From Flavobacterium sp. CF136 (GTDB lineage Bacteria > Bacteroidota > Bacteroidia > Flavobacteriales > Flavobacteriaceae): 46,292 bases of DNA. Both the position numbers and the translations under genes were made by a program. The stretch's first letter is position 1, and each line of letters opens with the position of its first letter. The DNA lies in the NCBI RefSeq assembly GCF_000282055.1, contig NZ_AKJZ01000050.1:17296-63587 (forward strand), read 5' to 3'. The notes beneath the pieces were generated by a model. The model saw only the letters and a list, made by a program, of their open reading frames with translations. It searched no databases and was not told the DNA's origin. This document shows, piece by piece, positions 17,389 to 25,416 of this stretch.

Positions 17389-19091
17389 GTTTTTTTCTTT
17401 TTATATCCTGGGTTTTTTCCCGAGCTAAAAACGTTCTTTAACCCATCTTCAACTTCTGGCCAGAATTGAGTATGACTTAAACCATGAGATATCATAGCTA
17501 AATAAGGAATTGTCCCAGGTCTTTTCATCATGTCAGTAATTTCTTTCTCATCTTTTTCAGTAACTAAACCTACATGATATTGTTTGACAAGAGTAGAATA
17601 TTTTTCTATACTTTTTCTCAAAATTTTGATTTGTGTATCTGTGTTTCCTGTAAAATAAATTTCAGCACCATGAAAGGCATAAGTAATATTCTGTACTGTA
17701 TCAGGATTAAGAAATTGACTAAATAACCGCATTAACACTTCCTCCAGATTATTGTTTTGTAGTGCTTTTGATGTTGAATTTATAAAGCCTTCACATATGG
17801 CCTTTTTACCACGGGAATTATAAGAATCATATTTTGTAATATTTAAATCCAAAACATCCAATCCTTTCGACTGATTTTTTGGATTCCAAGAATTAATCTC
17901 AATACTATCAGTTATCCCAGAATTTGTTGCAAACACTTGTGCCAGTAAATGTAAGATATAGCTATCTTTTACTCCAGTCTTAATATCAAACAAACTATTA
18001 AGAGTTGCTAACGCCGAAGGTAAATTTAAATCTTCAAAAAATTCTGAACGTCCATAACCTTCTTTTCGTTTCTGACTATTTTTAGTAAAAGTATTATGGG
18101 TTGTATATGTCCAATGCAAAAACGCCTTAAGCAAAGTTATAAACTGATCCCTATCTTTATCCAAAGAAGGCTTATTTAGATTAATGCTTTTTATATAATT
18201 AATAAATTCACTAGTTAATTGATTAATACCTGATAACCCTTTTGCAGTTTCACGCCATAACAAAGGTCCTTCCTTATCATCTTCAATATACGCATTAGTT
18301 AAAAGATTAAATGCAGAACTATTTACAGATTTTAATATATCCATGCCTTTTTGAAACTTTTCCATTTGAAAATTCCGAAGAAATACTTCTAAATTGACTA
18401 AACTAAAATCTGCAACGAGACGTTGCGTTAAATCATACTCATTATGTACATTGATGATTTTACAATCCTTATGCAATTTGGCATGATTTAATTGATGTTT
18501 TTTTTGAAAAAATGGTGTAGATAAATAAGTAATACTTTTTGTTTTCCATAATTTAGGAAATCGCTTGTCTGTTGCTATCAAATTTGTAAATTGATTAATA
18601 ACGTTGCCCCCATGCGAATGACCTATTAAATGTAAGTGTACTTCTCTATTCTTAAAGCCAGGATATACTCTAACAAACAAATCTAATAAACGATCAGCAG
18701 CAAGATTTCTTTCCTCTGTATTATTATCGCCTGACCAGCTAAAAAAGCTATCTTCAATGTGTAAATCTAAATATTGAGGCTTTAATTCTTTTACTTTTGC
18801 CCAGAAATTATTTTGACTGTCACGCCAATAACCTTTATTAGCTTGATGTTTCTCTCCTTTTATATTTATTGGGTCCGTAGTTCCTGCTACAAACATAATA
18901 ATATCTACTATCTTTTTATTTATTACAGGTGGCGGTGGATCTTTTGGCTTTCCAAAAACAACTCCATTTTTTTCTCCTACTTCAGTTATTGTTTTATTAG
19001 AGTTAAAAACAATATTCTCTTCAGAATACATATGATGTGCTCCCTTAGTAGTTTTTGTTATTGTACCTGCAACAGTTCGTATTCTACTCAT
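17385..19091 (-). CDS. T6SS effector, predicted GxSxG lipase (Tle-like) with conserved N-terminal delivery segment
   Basis: 568 residues in two parts. Residues 1-55 (MSRIRTVAGTITKTTK... to VVFGKPKDPP) are nearly identical to the start of the effector at 20501-22078. Residues ~62 onward form an alpha/beta hydrolase: strand VDIIMFVAGT, then the nucleophile elbow GHSHGG (S159), an acid candidate D220 in NVHNEYDLTQ, and late histidines H536/H540 in ISHGLSHTQFW, a motif also kept in the orphan fragment at 16063-16470. This is the layout of T6SS phospholipase (Tle) effectors, acting on lipids of a recipient's membrane. No signal peptide. It is followed, overlapping, by a small membrane protein and then an exported protein, both immunity candidates. 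Confidence 0.75.
   Translation of the reverse strand: MSRIRTVAGTITKTTKGAHHMYSEENIVFNSNKTITEVGEKNGVVFGKPKDPPPPVINKKIVDIIMFVAGTTDPINIKGEKHQANKGYWRDSQNNFWAKVKELKPQYLDLHIEDSFFSWSGDNNTEERNLAADRLLDLFVRVYPGFKNREVHLHLIGHSHGGNVINQFTNLIATDKRFPKLWKTKSITYLSTPFFQKKHQLNHAKLHKDCKIINVHNEYDLTQRLVADFSLVNLEVFLRNFQMEKFQKGMDILKSVNSSAFNLLTNAYIEDDKEGPLLWRETAKGLSGINQLTSEFINYIKSINLNKPSLDKDRDQFITLLKAFLHWTYTTHNTFTKNSQKRKEGYGRSEFFEDLNLPSALATLNSLFDIKTGVKDSYILHLLAQVFATNSGITDSIEINSWNPKNQSKGLDVLDLNITKYDSYNSRGKKAICEGFINSTSKALQNNNLEEVLMRLFSQFLNPDTVQNITYAFHGAEIYFTGNTDTQIKILRKSIEKYSTLVKQYHVGLVTEKDEKEITDMMKRPGTIPYLAMISHGLSHTQFWPEVEDGLKNVFSSGKNPGYKKKKT
18945..19091 (-). repeat. effector 5' repeat, copy 1
   Basis: The first ~150 bases of the lipase-like effector gene are highly similar at DNA level to 21932-22078, the start of the other VgrG-linked effector; the ~70 bases nearest the start codon differ at only a few positions. 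Downstream of this segment the two genes are unrelated, which points to recombination or cassette exchange behind a fixed 5' end. Confidence 0.75.
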
Positions 19092-19146
19092 GCCTCGTAA
19101 GATTTATTTTTAACAAAAATCAATTCAATATAAATGGTTCTCATTT

Positions 19147-19345
19147 TTAAACTGATTTTATTTTTGATAACCATAATAAACTTAATGCATCTTTTTTAGC
19201 TCCAATTCCTCTTTTAAAATCAACCATTATTATGGACCACCATTAAAATACTTCATCAATCTCTTCATGTGAAATATCTTGAGTTAAATTTGCAAAAAAT
19301 GATTTTAATCTTTATAACACTTCCTAGATTTAAATCTTCCCTAAA
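19147..19345 (-). pseudogene. decayed gene fragment
   Basis: Between the lipase-like effector and the next remnant, the minus strand holds protein-like pieces interrupted by a stop and a frameshift: FREDLNLGSVIK in one frame, then SFFANLTQDISHEEIDEVF, an in-frame TAA, and MVDFKRGIGAKKDALSLLWL in another, ending at a stop near 19147. The amphipathic composition suggests real former coding sequence. No family is recognised. It lies in a 344 bp gap that otherwise shows nothing. Confidence 0.45.
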
Positions 19346-19435
19346 TATTAACAACCTAAGTCAATTGATATTCATTACTCTTCATATCACTCTTGAAAAA
19401 CTAATTTTAATTACTTAATTATAATATTGTTTTTA

Positions 19436-20160
19436 TCATTTATCATTTGTAATTTTTAATATTCTTTGATTATTTTTTAATTTGAAATCTTTGTTGAAAT
19501 TTACTTTATCCCAAAATTTCAAAACATGTTTAGAACTATCCAGAATTTTTAAAGAAAAGTTTTCTGGTAAGACTTGTAGTTTTTCCAGAATACCTGAAAG
19601 CTCAAAATTTTGATGATTAATATAATCATTCACACCTCCTAATGCTATAGTATCTTTACTTAAATAATCATTTGTTTCAATATTAAGTATACTTTTTAAA
19701 TTTTTGAGTTTCAATATTTGAAAAATTAAAATTCAGTATAAGATAAATCTTTGATTTTGTATTATTTTCGATACTTAATAAACTCGCATATTCATTAATT
19801 CCAGCTTCCTCTTTTGTTATAAGTTTTATGAAAAAACTATAATAAAAAACAAAAAAACAAGTATTGCTATTATTCCCATAGAAAGCACTGTTATTATATT
19901 TTTTCTTCAACATCAATTTTAGTATATTTTTTCTTGTATACTTCGTCTTTTCCTTCAACCCAAGTTGGAGTATAATTGCTTTTTCTTAAATATGCATACA
20001 CTGTTGCATTTAATTGCTCAGATAATTTTTGAGTTAAACTTTCTTCAGACAGCACTATTTTTGCTATCGAGTCCAAAATCCAGAATACTTGGCAATCCAT
20101 GAGAAAATATCTTCAATATTTCTATTTTAACATCATCTCTTTTAACCTTATCATTACCTT
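19436..20160 (-). pseudogene. frameshifted gene remnant with one membrane segment
   Basis: Three short overlapping frames (to 20100, 19958 and 19714) join into one plausible ancestral protein only if frameshifts are allowed. The pieces are a soluble N-part (SIAKIVLSEESLTQKLSEQL...YLRKSNYTPTW...KIDVEEK), a transmembrane stretch ITVLSMGIIAILVFLFFIIV in a second frame near 19840-19900, then FIKLITKEEAGINEYASLLS and finally the C-part ending KNNQRILKITNDK. Each join falls in A/T-rich slippery runs. It follows the 95-aa membrane protein behind the phospholipase C-like effector, so it may have been an immunity or accessory gene. No family recognised. Confidence 0.5.
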
Positions 20161-20175
20161 CATTGATATTTTTTA

Positions 20176-20463
20176 TCATTTATATTTATCAATCCACATT
20201 ATTACATATGAAACAAGTAGTGTAAGAATTGTAATGGCTGATATTAAAATAGGAACTAACCATATACTTAACTTATCATCTGCTTTGAAATAAAAAAAAT
20301 AAGCTAAAATCAGCACTCCTATATTGCAAATAGCTAAAATATTCAATTCAATAAAATCCGCAGGAAATTGTCCACTCCCATGTTTATGAATGTAATATAA
20401 ATGCCCAATACTTATTAATTGAATTACTGTTATTATTATTGGAAAAATTATTAATCTATTCAT
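20176..20463 (-). CDS. small three-helix membrane protein, candidate immunity protein
   Basis: The 95-residue product has three hydrophobic segments (about 5-25, 42-60 and 68-90) separated by short polar loops (HKHGSGQFPAD; KADDK). It starts 37 bases after the stop of the 525-aa effector, on the same strand. It resembles in size and topology the membrane protein behind the lipase-like effector, but the sequences are not clearly alike. Position and topology suggest an inner-membrane immunity factor for the adjacent effector. No family recognised. Confidence 0.5.
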   Translation of the reverse strand: MNRLIIFPIIITVIQLISIGHLYYIHKHGSGQFPADFIELNILAICNIGVLILAYFFYFKADDKLSIWLVPILISAITILTLLVSYVIMWIDKYK

Positions 20464-20500
20464 CTTTTAGTCTTTAGTCTATTTACACATAATAAGTACA

Positions 20501-22078
20501 TTATTTTTTTTCTTTTGGAAGTTGTTTTTTTTCTTCTATCTTTTTATATGCATCCAATGAACCTCCTGCTTTTACCCCTCCTCGATTGGGTGCTAAAGGA
20601 TATACTTCAGTACGCAAGTATTTATCTATAAGAGGAAGAAAAACTTCGGCTTTTAGATTTACATAGCTTTTTGCTTGCTTGTAAGCACTTAATATCCATG
20701 TTGAAGCTACTATAGCATCTTGAACGCCTTTTGCCTTATCATTTTTATCTGGTGTACCATGTTTGTCTTCATCTTGATCTTCATATCCTTGAAATTGAAT
20801 TATTCTGTTATTACTATCTCTTTGAACATGAGATAATGAATAAGAATCTTGAACCATATGAAGTATTTTACCTATGTGAAACAACCCATCATCACCACTG
20901 TTAAAAAATCCATTATCTACTTTTGTTTCTAATGCTTTTTTAAACCATATTTTTGCTTGCAAAATAATTAGTTCAATAATTTCTTGATTTGTATGATTCC
21001 CTATTGGAGCCATAGAATGCCAATATTGTTTTGTACCATGATGAGAATCATACGCTTTAGTTCCCTTTGTGTGTTGTGTATCCCAAGTGTTATAATAACA
21101 TGTTTCTATTGAATTTTCATCTTCACAAGGAACATCAGGCCACGCACAGCCTTCATCTAATCTGAAATCATATTTTATCCCAGCTGCAATTGCTGCTTTC
21201 TTAGTGATTGATTCATGAATAGCTCCTGCTCCACGTATTTTAAAAAACTCGACTTCTATTTTTTTTCCTGATTTTAATGTTACTATTCCATGATCATCTT
21301 CTTTTGATGCTACAAATAATAACTCTTTTGCTTTTTCCTCAATATTGGGTTTTTCAAATAATACTTTAGGTGAAAATTCTCTAATACTTCCATCTTGTGA
21401 TTGAATTTTTACTTTTGCAAATTCAAAATCTTTTAATAATAACTGATTAAATTTAATGAAATCAGCAGTAAATAATACGCCCTCATCTTTCGGATCATCT
21501 CCACCAATATTATCGTACTTATTTCTTAATAAATCATCGATATAATGTCCAATTTCTTCCATTATAACCCTAAACAATAGCCATGCTTTTTCAGGCTCTT
21601 TTTCTGAATCTAATATTAGTTTTTGATTTATACTTATAACTCCATCATGGTAATATCCGCCTTGAAAAATAGATAATTTATCTTCAACTTCAAATTTAGG
21701 AAGAATCAATTTATTACCAATTAAGTCTTTCATTAATTTTTTTGCTGCTGTATGTTTAATATCACGACCAAAAATTAATCTTATGCCTGCAATAAATGGC
21801 TTGGAGCTCTCATAGTTTAAAATATTAGATACATCCAGATAAGGTATTTTTAATTCTTGATTATTATGCATATAAAGTTCCGAAGATATACTTACAACCT
21901 TTTCTTTAGTTTTAAGAAGCGGAGGAGTTTTTGGCTCTCCAAAAACAACCCCGTTTTCTTCTCCTACTTCAGTTATTGTTTTTCCTGAATTAAAAACGAT
22001 ACTTCCTTCAGAATACATATGATGTGCTCTCTTAGTAGTTTTTGTTATTGTACCTCCAACAGTTCGTATTCTACTCAT
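20501..22078 (-). CDS. T6SS effector with EIGH-type domain and zinc phospholipase C-like C-terminus
   Basis: 525 residues. Residues 1-55 repeat the N-terminal segment of the lipase-like effector. A middle domain (about 65-230) contains MEEIGHYIDD (173-182) followed by GDDPKDEG (193-200), a pattern seen in large bacterial surface proteins but with Glu where HExxH proteases have the first His. Residues ~280-490 are helical with H288 (HESIT), H354, H362 and HIGKILHMVQDSYSLSH (H401, H407, D411, H417), then H440. This spacing is that of zinc-dependent phospholipase C/S1-P1 nuclease folds. It starts two bases after the VgrG stop, so it is almost certainly VgrG cargo. The likely target is phospholipid; a nuclease activity cannot be excluded. 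Confidence 0.65.
   Translation of the reverse strand: MSRIRTVGGTITKTTKRAHHMYSEGSIVFNSGKTITEVGEENGVVFGEPKTPPLLKTKEKVVSISSELYMHNNQELKIPYLDVSNILNYESSKPFIAGIRLIFGRDIKHTAAKKLMKDLIGNKLILPKFEVEDKLSIFQGGYYHDGVISINQKLILDSEKEPEKAWLLFRVIMEEIGHYIDDLLRNKYDNIGGDDPKDEGVLFTADFIKFNQLLLKDFEFAKVKIQSQDGSIREFSPKVLFEKPNIEEKAKELLFVASKEDDHGIVTLKSGKKIEVEFFKIRGAGAIHESITKKAAIAAGIKYDFRLDEGCAWPDVPCEDENSIETCYYNTWDTQHTKGTKAYDSHHGTKQYWHSMAPIGNHTNQEIIELIILQAKIWFKKALETKVDNGFFNSGDDGLFHIGKILHMVQDSYSLSHVQRDSNNRIIQFQGYEDQDEDKHGTPDKNDKAKGVQDAIVASTWILSAYKQAKSYVNLKAEVFLPLIDKYLRTEVYPLAPNRGGVKAGGSLDAYKKIEEKKQLPKEKK
21932..22078 (-). repeat. effector 5' repeat, copy 2
   Basis: Partner of the copy at 18945-19091: the same ~50-codon start of an effector gene, with only scattered differences in the ~70 bases closest to the start codon and more farther in. 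The homology stops where the catalytic parts begin. Confidence 0.75.
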
Positions 22079-22080
22079 GT

Positions 22081-23892
22081 CTAGTGAGATTTAGATTTTT
22101 CGGCACTATTATTTTGTATTTCCTTTTTTGCATGCTTGTTTATGGTATCTTCACTATTCATTTGAATTCCTTTTACGCTTGACTCCTGTCTCTCTTTTTC
22201 AGTATGAGATTCAAGATTTCCTTCAATATGTTCAACAAAATTCCCTGTTACATTAAGCATATGGTTGCCTCCAACATTCGTATTGAACATCATTCCCACT
22301 GTAGTAATTTTATCAACACCTGCACTTTCCGAGATATTCATAGTTGCTGAAGAATTTATATTTTGTCCTGCTGTTAATGTAATGTTCTCCCCTGCATTTA
22401 CTGTAAAATTCTTTGGCGCATTTACGCTTATGTTTCCTTGCCCATCCATCAGCCAGGTATTTCCGCTCGGGTCTTCGATTAAAATACTTCCTTCTGCATC
22501 GTTAAAGAGTATTTTTGTACCTGAACGGGTATGAATGACTTTTTTATCGTTTTCTCCGGAATTATACCCTGAACTTTCCAGACCATTATATTGTGTTCCC
22601 AACACATAGGGATTCTGTGCATTTCCTCCTTCAAAACCTACCAAAACTTCTTCATCAATTTCGGGAATAAAATAAAATCCCTTGCCTGCACCCGAATGTG
22701 GCTGTATCATACGCATCCAGTCGCTTGTAGTGTTTCCGCTTGCCCAGTTGTACTGCACTTTTACACGTCCGAGTCCTTCAGGGTCATTATTGTCCTTTAT
22801 TTTCGCAGGCTGTGTTTCTGCTTTGGCAAATACATGGACATCCGTATAATGCGGTGCTGCAACATCGGCCGGAATAGCTTTGAAATTACAGGAATAATTT
22901 CCGTGCACCTGCGAAATATGTGACACTTCTATCACAATCAGTTCATGCTCTACGGTTTGGTTTTGTATCGTAAAAACCTGTCCAAGTCCTAACGGAAAAT
23001 AGGATATCCCGCTATAATACACACTGTTGGCATCACTGCCTGCAGTTTGCAGTTTGACCATTTCTTCTATTTCTTCGCTGTTCTGGGCATTGGTTGTATA
23101 GGCACCAATACTCAGTTCTGATTGCGTTACGGTTCCCTGATTATGACCCACAATCGATGAGAAACTGTCCTTACTGCCTGTAGAAGTTCTAGCAGAAGCG
23201 TTACGAATATTGGCAGCACCATTATAATCATAACCGCCCAGGGAAATTTTATGCGCAGACATATTGGCCTGTATTTTAAAACCATGTAACGAAGCTCCGT
23301 TGACCAGTTTTATAGTACTGGTTTTGGTCTGTCCGAACTGCATTCGCATTCCGTCAAAATAAAACCATTGTCCGTAACGTTTTCCTAATCGTTTTAAAAA
23401 TTCAAAACTGGTTTCATTATACTGCGCCATGCATTTGAATTCCTGAAGATATGTGGATTTTATGGATTCCCTTTGATAAAACTCTCCTGGTCCTTCGGCT
23501 AAAATGCTTAGTACAATATCATCCATTCCACGCTCCTGAAAAGTTCTTGATTTTTTCATATCATCCAGAACAATACTATGACTTATGCCTTTTACATGCA
23601 AGCCTACTGCACTGCCATGCAAGTCTACAGAGGAAAGTTCCGTTATAATACCTTTACTCATCAGTTTAATTCCGGTAAGGCTCTTGAAGGTAAAGACAAC
23701 CTCGTCACCCAGATAGGTTCTTAAAGCCTTTGCCTGATCTGCCGGATTGATTATTGCCTTGCCTGTATATTGCCAAACAAATGAAAAATGATGATGATCT
23801 GCCATCTTTTGTGATAGTTCCAAATCATAATAAACAACATTTTGGGTAAAGCTGCCTATTGTTATATGTACCTGTTCTGAGAAATGTGCCAT
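22081..23892 (-). CDS. vgrG: type VI secretion spike protein VgrG (TssI)
   Basis: A 603-residue VgrG. The first ~350 residues match the gp27-like base (FHFSFVWQYTGK-type strand, FEFLKRLGKRYGQWFYFDG). They are followed by the OB-fold region with NDPEGLGRVKVQYNWASG and PEIDEEVLVGFEGGNAQNPYVLG, then a gp5-like needle (SGTKILFNDAEGSILIEDPSGN, repeated beta strands with alternating polar residues). The C-terminal ~60 residues are polar and lysine/glutamate-rich, with no fused catalytic domain, so this VgrG carries cargo non-covalently. It is preceded by a tssD copy and followed after two bases by the 525-aa effector. Confidence 0.93.
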   Translation of the reverse strand: MAHFSEQVHITIGSFTQNVVYYDLELSQKMADHHHFSFVWQYTGKAIINPADQAKALRTYLGDEVVFTFKSLTGIKLMSKGIITELSSVDLHGSAVGLHVKGISHSIVLDDMKKSRTFQERGMDDIVLSILAEGPGEFYQRESIKSTYLQEFKCMAQYNETSFEFLKRLGKRYGQWFYFDGMRMQFGQTKTSTIKLVNGASLHGFKIQANMSAHKISLGGYDYNGAANIRNASARTSTGSKDSFSSIVGHNQGTVTQSELSIGAYTTNAQNSEEIEEMVKLQTAGSDANSVYYSGISYFPLGLGQVFTIQNQTVEHELIVIEVSHISQVHGNYSCNFKAIPADVAAPHYTDVHVFAKAETQPAKIKDNNDPEGLGRVKVQYNWASGNTTSDWMRMIQPHSGAGKGFYFIPEIDEEVLVGFEGGNAQNPYVLGTQYNGLESSGYNSGENDKKVIHTRSGTKILFNDAEGSILIEDPSGNTWLMDGQGNISVNAPKNFTVNAGENITLTAGQNINSSATMNISESAGVDKITTVGMMFNTNVGGNHMLNVTGNFVEHIEGNLESHTEKERQESSVKGIQMNSEDTINKHAKKEIQNNSAEKSKSH

Positions 23893-23921
23893 AATAATAC
23901 GTACTAATTAGTCATTAAAAT

Positions 23922-24317
23922 TTAATCTAAAGCAATCCAGTTATTGGTAAATTTAGCATCTCCGAAAGTCAATTCCTTTGCTACTAATTCCATTGTTATT
24001 TTCATTGGAACTTCTGTAGTACTTGTAAATTGTTCATCATAACCAATACAAAATGCTTTAACAAATTTCAATTCTTTCATTTTACTCAAAGCATCTCTTC
24101 TGTAAAAGACAATTTTTCCATCTTTGGTCAAATCACCATTTAGCATCCATGCTAAAAAATGACTGTTTTGGGTCGCTTCGATCACCATTTTTACGACTCC
24201 GCCTTTGGCGCTTCCTGTAGGCTTACTGGTAGTGTCTATTTCCTGTTTAAAGCTGACATTAAATTCAAGTACGTTATATTCTTCTCCGTCTATATGTAAT
24301 TTAGATAAAAAACTCAT
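23922..24317 (-). CDS. tssD: Hcp-family tube protein TssD, second copy
   Basis: This 131-residue protein belongs to the Bacteroidota Hcp/TssD type: it starts MSFLSKLHIDGEEYNVLEF and has the central GGVVKMVIEA strand, KELKFVKAFCIGYDE and a C-terminal KELTFGDAKFTNNW. It forms the inner tube ring that is ejected by sheath contraction and often chaperones effectors. By eye it shares about a third of its residues with the other TssD at 24448-24834. It lies beyond a terminator from that copy and directly ahead of vgrG (29 bases), suggesting it is the partner for the VgrG-linked cargo. Confidence 0.88.
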   Translation of the reverse strand: MSFLSKLHIDGEEYNVLEFNVSFKQEIDTTSKPTGSAKGGVVKMVIEATQNSHFLAWMLNGDLTKDGKIVFYRRDALSKMKELKFVKAFCIGYDEQFTSTTEVPMKITMELVAKELTFGDAKFTNNWIALD

Positions 24318-24371
24318 TTTGTAGATTTATTAGGTTATTAAAAATTATTAAAAATAGATTAGGCTTATATC

Positions 24372-24407
24372 AAACAAAAAAGGAAGTCCCATAGCAGGAC
24401 TTCCTTT
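24372..24407 (-). terminator. intrinsic terminator between the two tssD genes
   Basis: On the minus strand AAAGGAAGTCC and GGACTTCCTTT (24397-24407 and 24379-24389) form a perfect 11 bp stem around a 7-base loop followed by TTTTT. It should end most transcripts from the first tssD and limit expression of the second tssD, vgrG and the effectors. Confidence 0.85.
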
Positions 24408-24447
24408 AATTGTTTCAAGCTTAATGAAGTTTGATGAAGTCCAAGGA

Positions 24448-24834
24448 TTATACCCAGGCGTTATCAAAGTCTCCTCCACCCATCGAAATTTTTCGAGCAG
24501 AAATCATAAAAGTCTCCGTTAAAGGAGTGTCACTGTTATGATCAAAGTTTTCTTTGTACTTAACCATGTAAGCCTCAGTAAACTTTAGCTCTTTTAAAGT
24601 AGCATTAGAATCACGCTTGATGAATTTTACTGAACCATCTTTTCTTTCGAAATTGTTGGTCATCCATTCGAACAATTCGGTACTGCCTGTTGACTCTACT
24701 TCGATCATGATTCTACCTCCACGTGTTACTGTAGATGGACGCCCGGAAGCATCTGTTTCCTGAGCTAAATCATAACTCACATTTAATACTTTGTAATCCT
24801 TTCCGGCTACTGATAACGATGTTAAAAACGACAT
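24448..24834 (-). CDS. tssD: Hcp-family tube protein TssD, first copy
   Basis: A 128-residue TssD: MSFLTSLSVAGKDYKVLNVSY, then GRPSTVTRGGRIMIEVES, TLKELKFTEAYMVKYKENFD and a C-terminal RKISMGGGDFDNAW. These blocks are typical of the Hcp homologues that are abundantly secreted by T6SSiii. It has its own promoter (TATATTTG at 24876-24883) and a strong terminator right after it, so it is probably transcribed as a single, highly expressed message, consistent with its role as the major tube subunit. Secreted by the apparatus without a signal peptide. Confidence 0.9.
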   Translation of the reverse strand: MSFLTSLSVAGKDYKVLNVSYDLAQETDASGRPSTVTRGGRIMIEVESTGSTELFEWMTNNFERKDGSVKFIKRDSNATLKELKFTEAYMVKYKENFDHNSDTPLTETFMISARKISMGGGDFDNAWV

Positions 24835-24875
24835 AATAAAATTTTTTTTAATTATTAATTTATTTATTCATGCCA

Positions 24876-24883
24876 CAAATATA
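24876..24883 (-). promoter_or_regulatory. promoter -7 element of the first tssD
   Basis: The minus strand reads TATATTTG, an exact match to TAnnTTTG, about 42 bases before the tssD ATG. No clear -33 TTTG was found at the right spacing. The 24835-24973 gap is otherwise empty. Confidence 0.5.
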
Positions 24884-24973
24884 TACAATATTTCTTGTTA
24901 TTATATTTTATTTAATAAAATTTTACTTGTTATGTATAAAATTTAACATGAGATAAAAATAACGTTACACTAC

Positions 24974-25405
24974 TCATTTATAGGACAATGGTCCAACAAA
25001 AAAATACCCTCTGAAATCAAAAGTTCTATTGGTACTTTTGATTGTTGCTTCAATAATAATATCTACCTTTTTTTTGGCCCTGCTCACATCATCAACCAAA
25101 TACATTGTTTCTGATAATTCAACTTTAAGTTCATTAACTTTTATTCTTTTTTCATGAAAAAGTAATGATTGCTTCATTGTTTTTGAAATGATTTCTTTCA
25201 ATGTATTTTCATTCATGAGCAAATCAAAATCAATCTCCCAGATTTTAGAACCAAAGGTTTCGTCAAATTTGCATTCACCAAATGTAGTGGTCGCCAACAA
25301 TATTATCTGTTGCGCAATTGAATGCTCAATTGAGGTCTTCTCTAATTCCTTTTTTTGTATTACACTATTAAAATCAATAGGCAGTTTATAAAAAGCTCCT
25401 TTCAT
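24974..25405 (-). CDS. tssE: type VI secretion baseplate subunit TssE (gp25-like)
   Basis: The 143-residue protein shows the gp25/TssE pattern: a start with FYKLPIDFNSV, the conserved ATTTFGECKFDETFGSKIWEIDF (arginine/glycine-type loop leading to the acidic strand), an ISKTMKQSLLFHEKRIK helix, and a C-terminal KVDIIIEATIKSTNRTFDFRG strand. TssE sits in the baseplate wedge and seeds sheath polymerisation. The length fits. It is preceded after 11 bases by the unknown 237-aa protein and is last in that operon before the tssD promoter. Confidence 0.8.
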   Translation of the reverse strand: MKGAFYKLPIDFNSVIQKKELEKTSIEHSIAQQIILLATTTFGECKFDETFGSKIWEIDFDLLMNENTLKEIISKTMKQSLLFHEKRIKVNELKVELSETMYLVDDVSRAKKKVDIIIEATIKSTNRTFDFRGYFFVGPLSYK

Positions 25406-25416
25406 GTTTTATTTCT

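Noticed and set aside
22265..22923. Plus-strand frames of 89 and 110 codons inside vgrG
   Set aside because: Antisense to the well-supported VgrG frame; no coding features.
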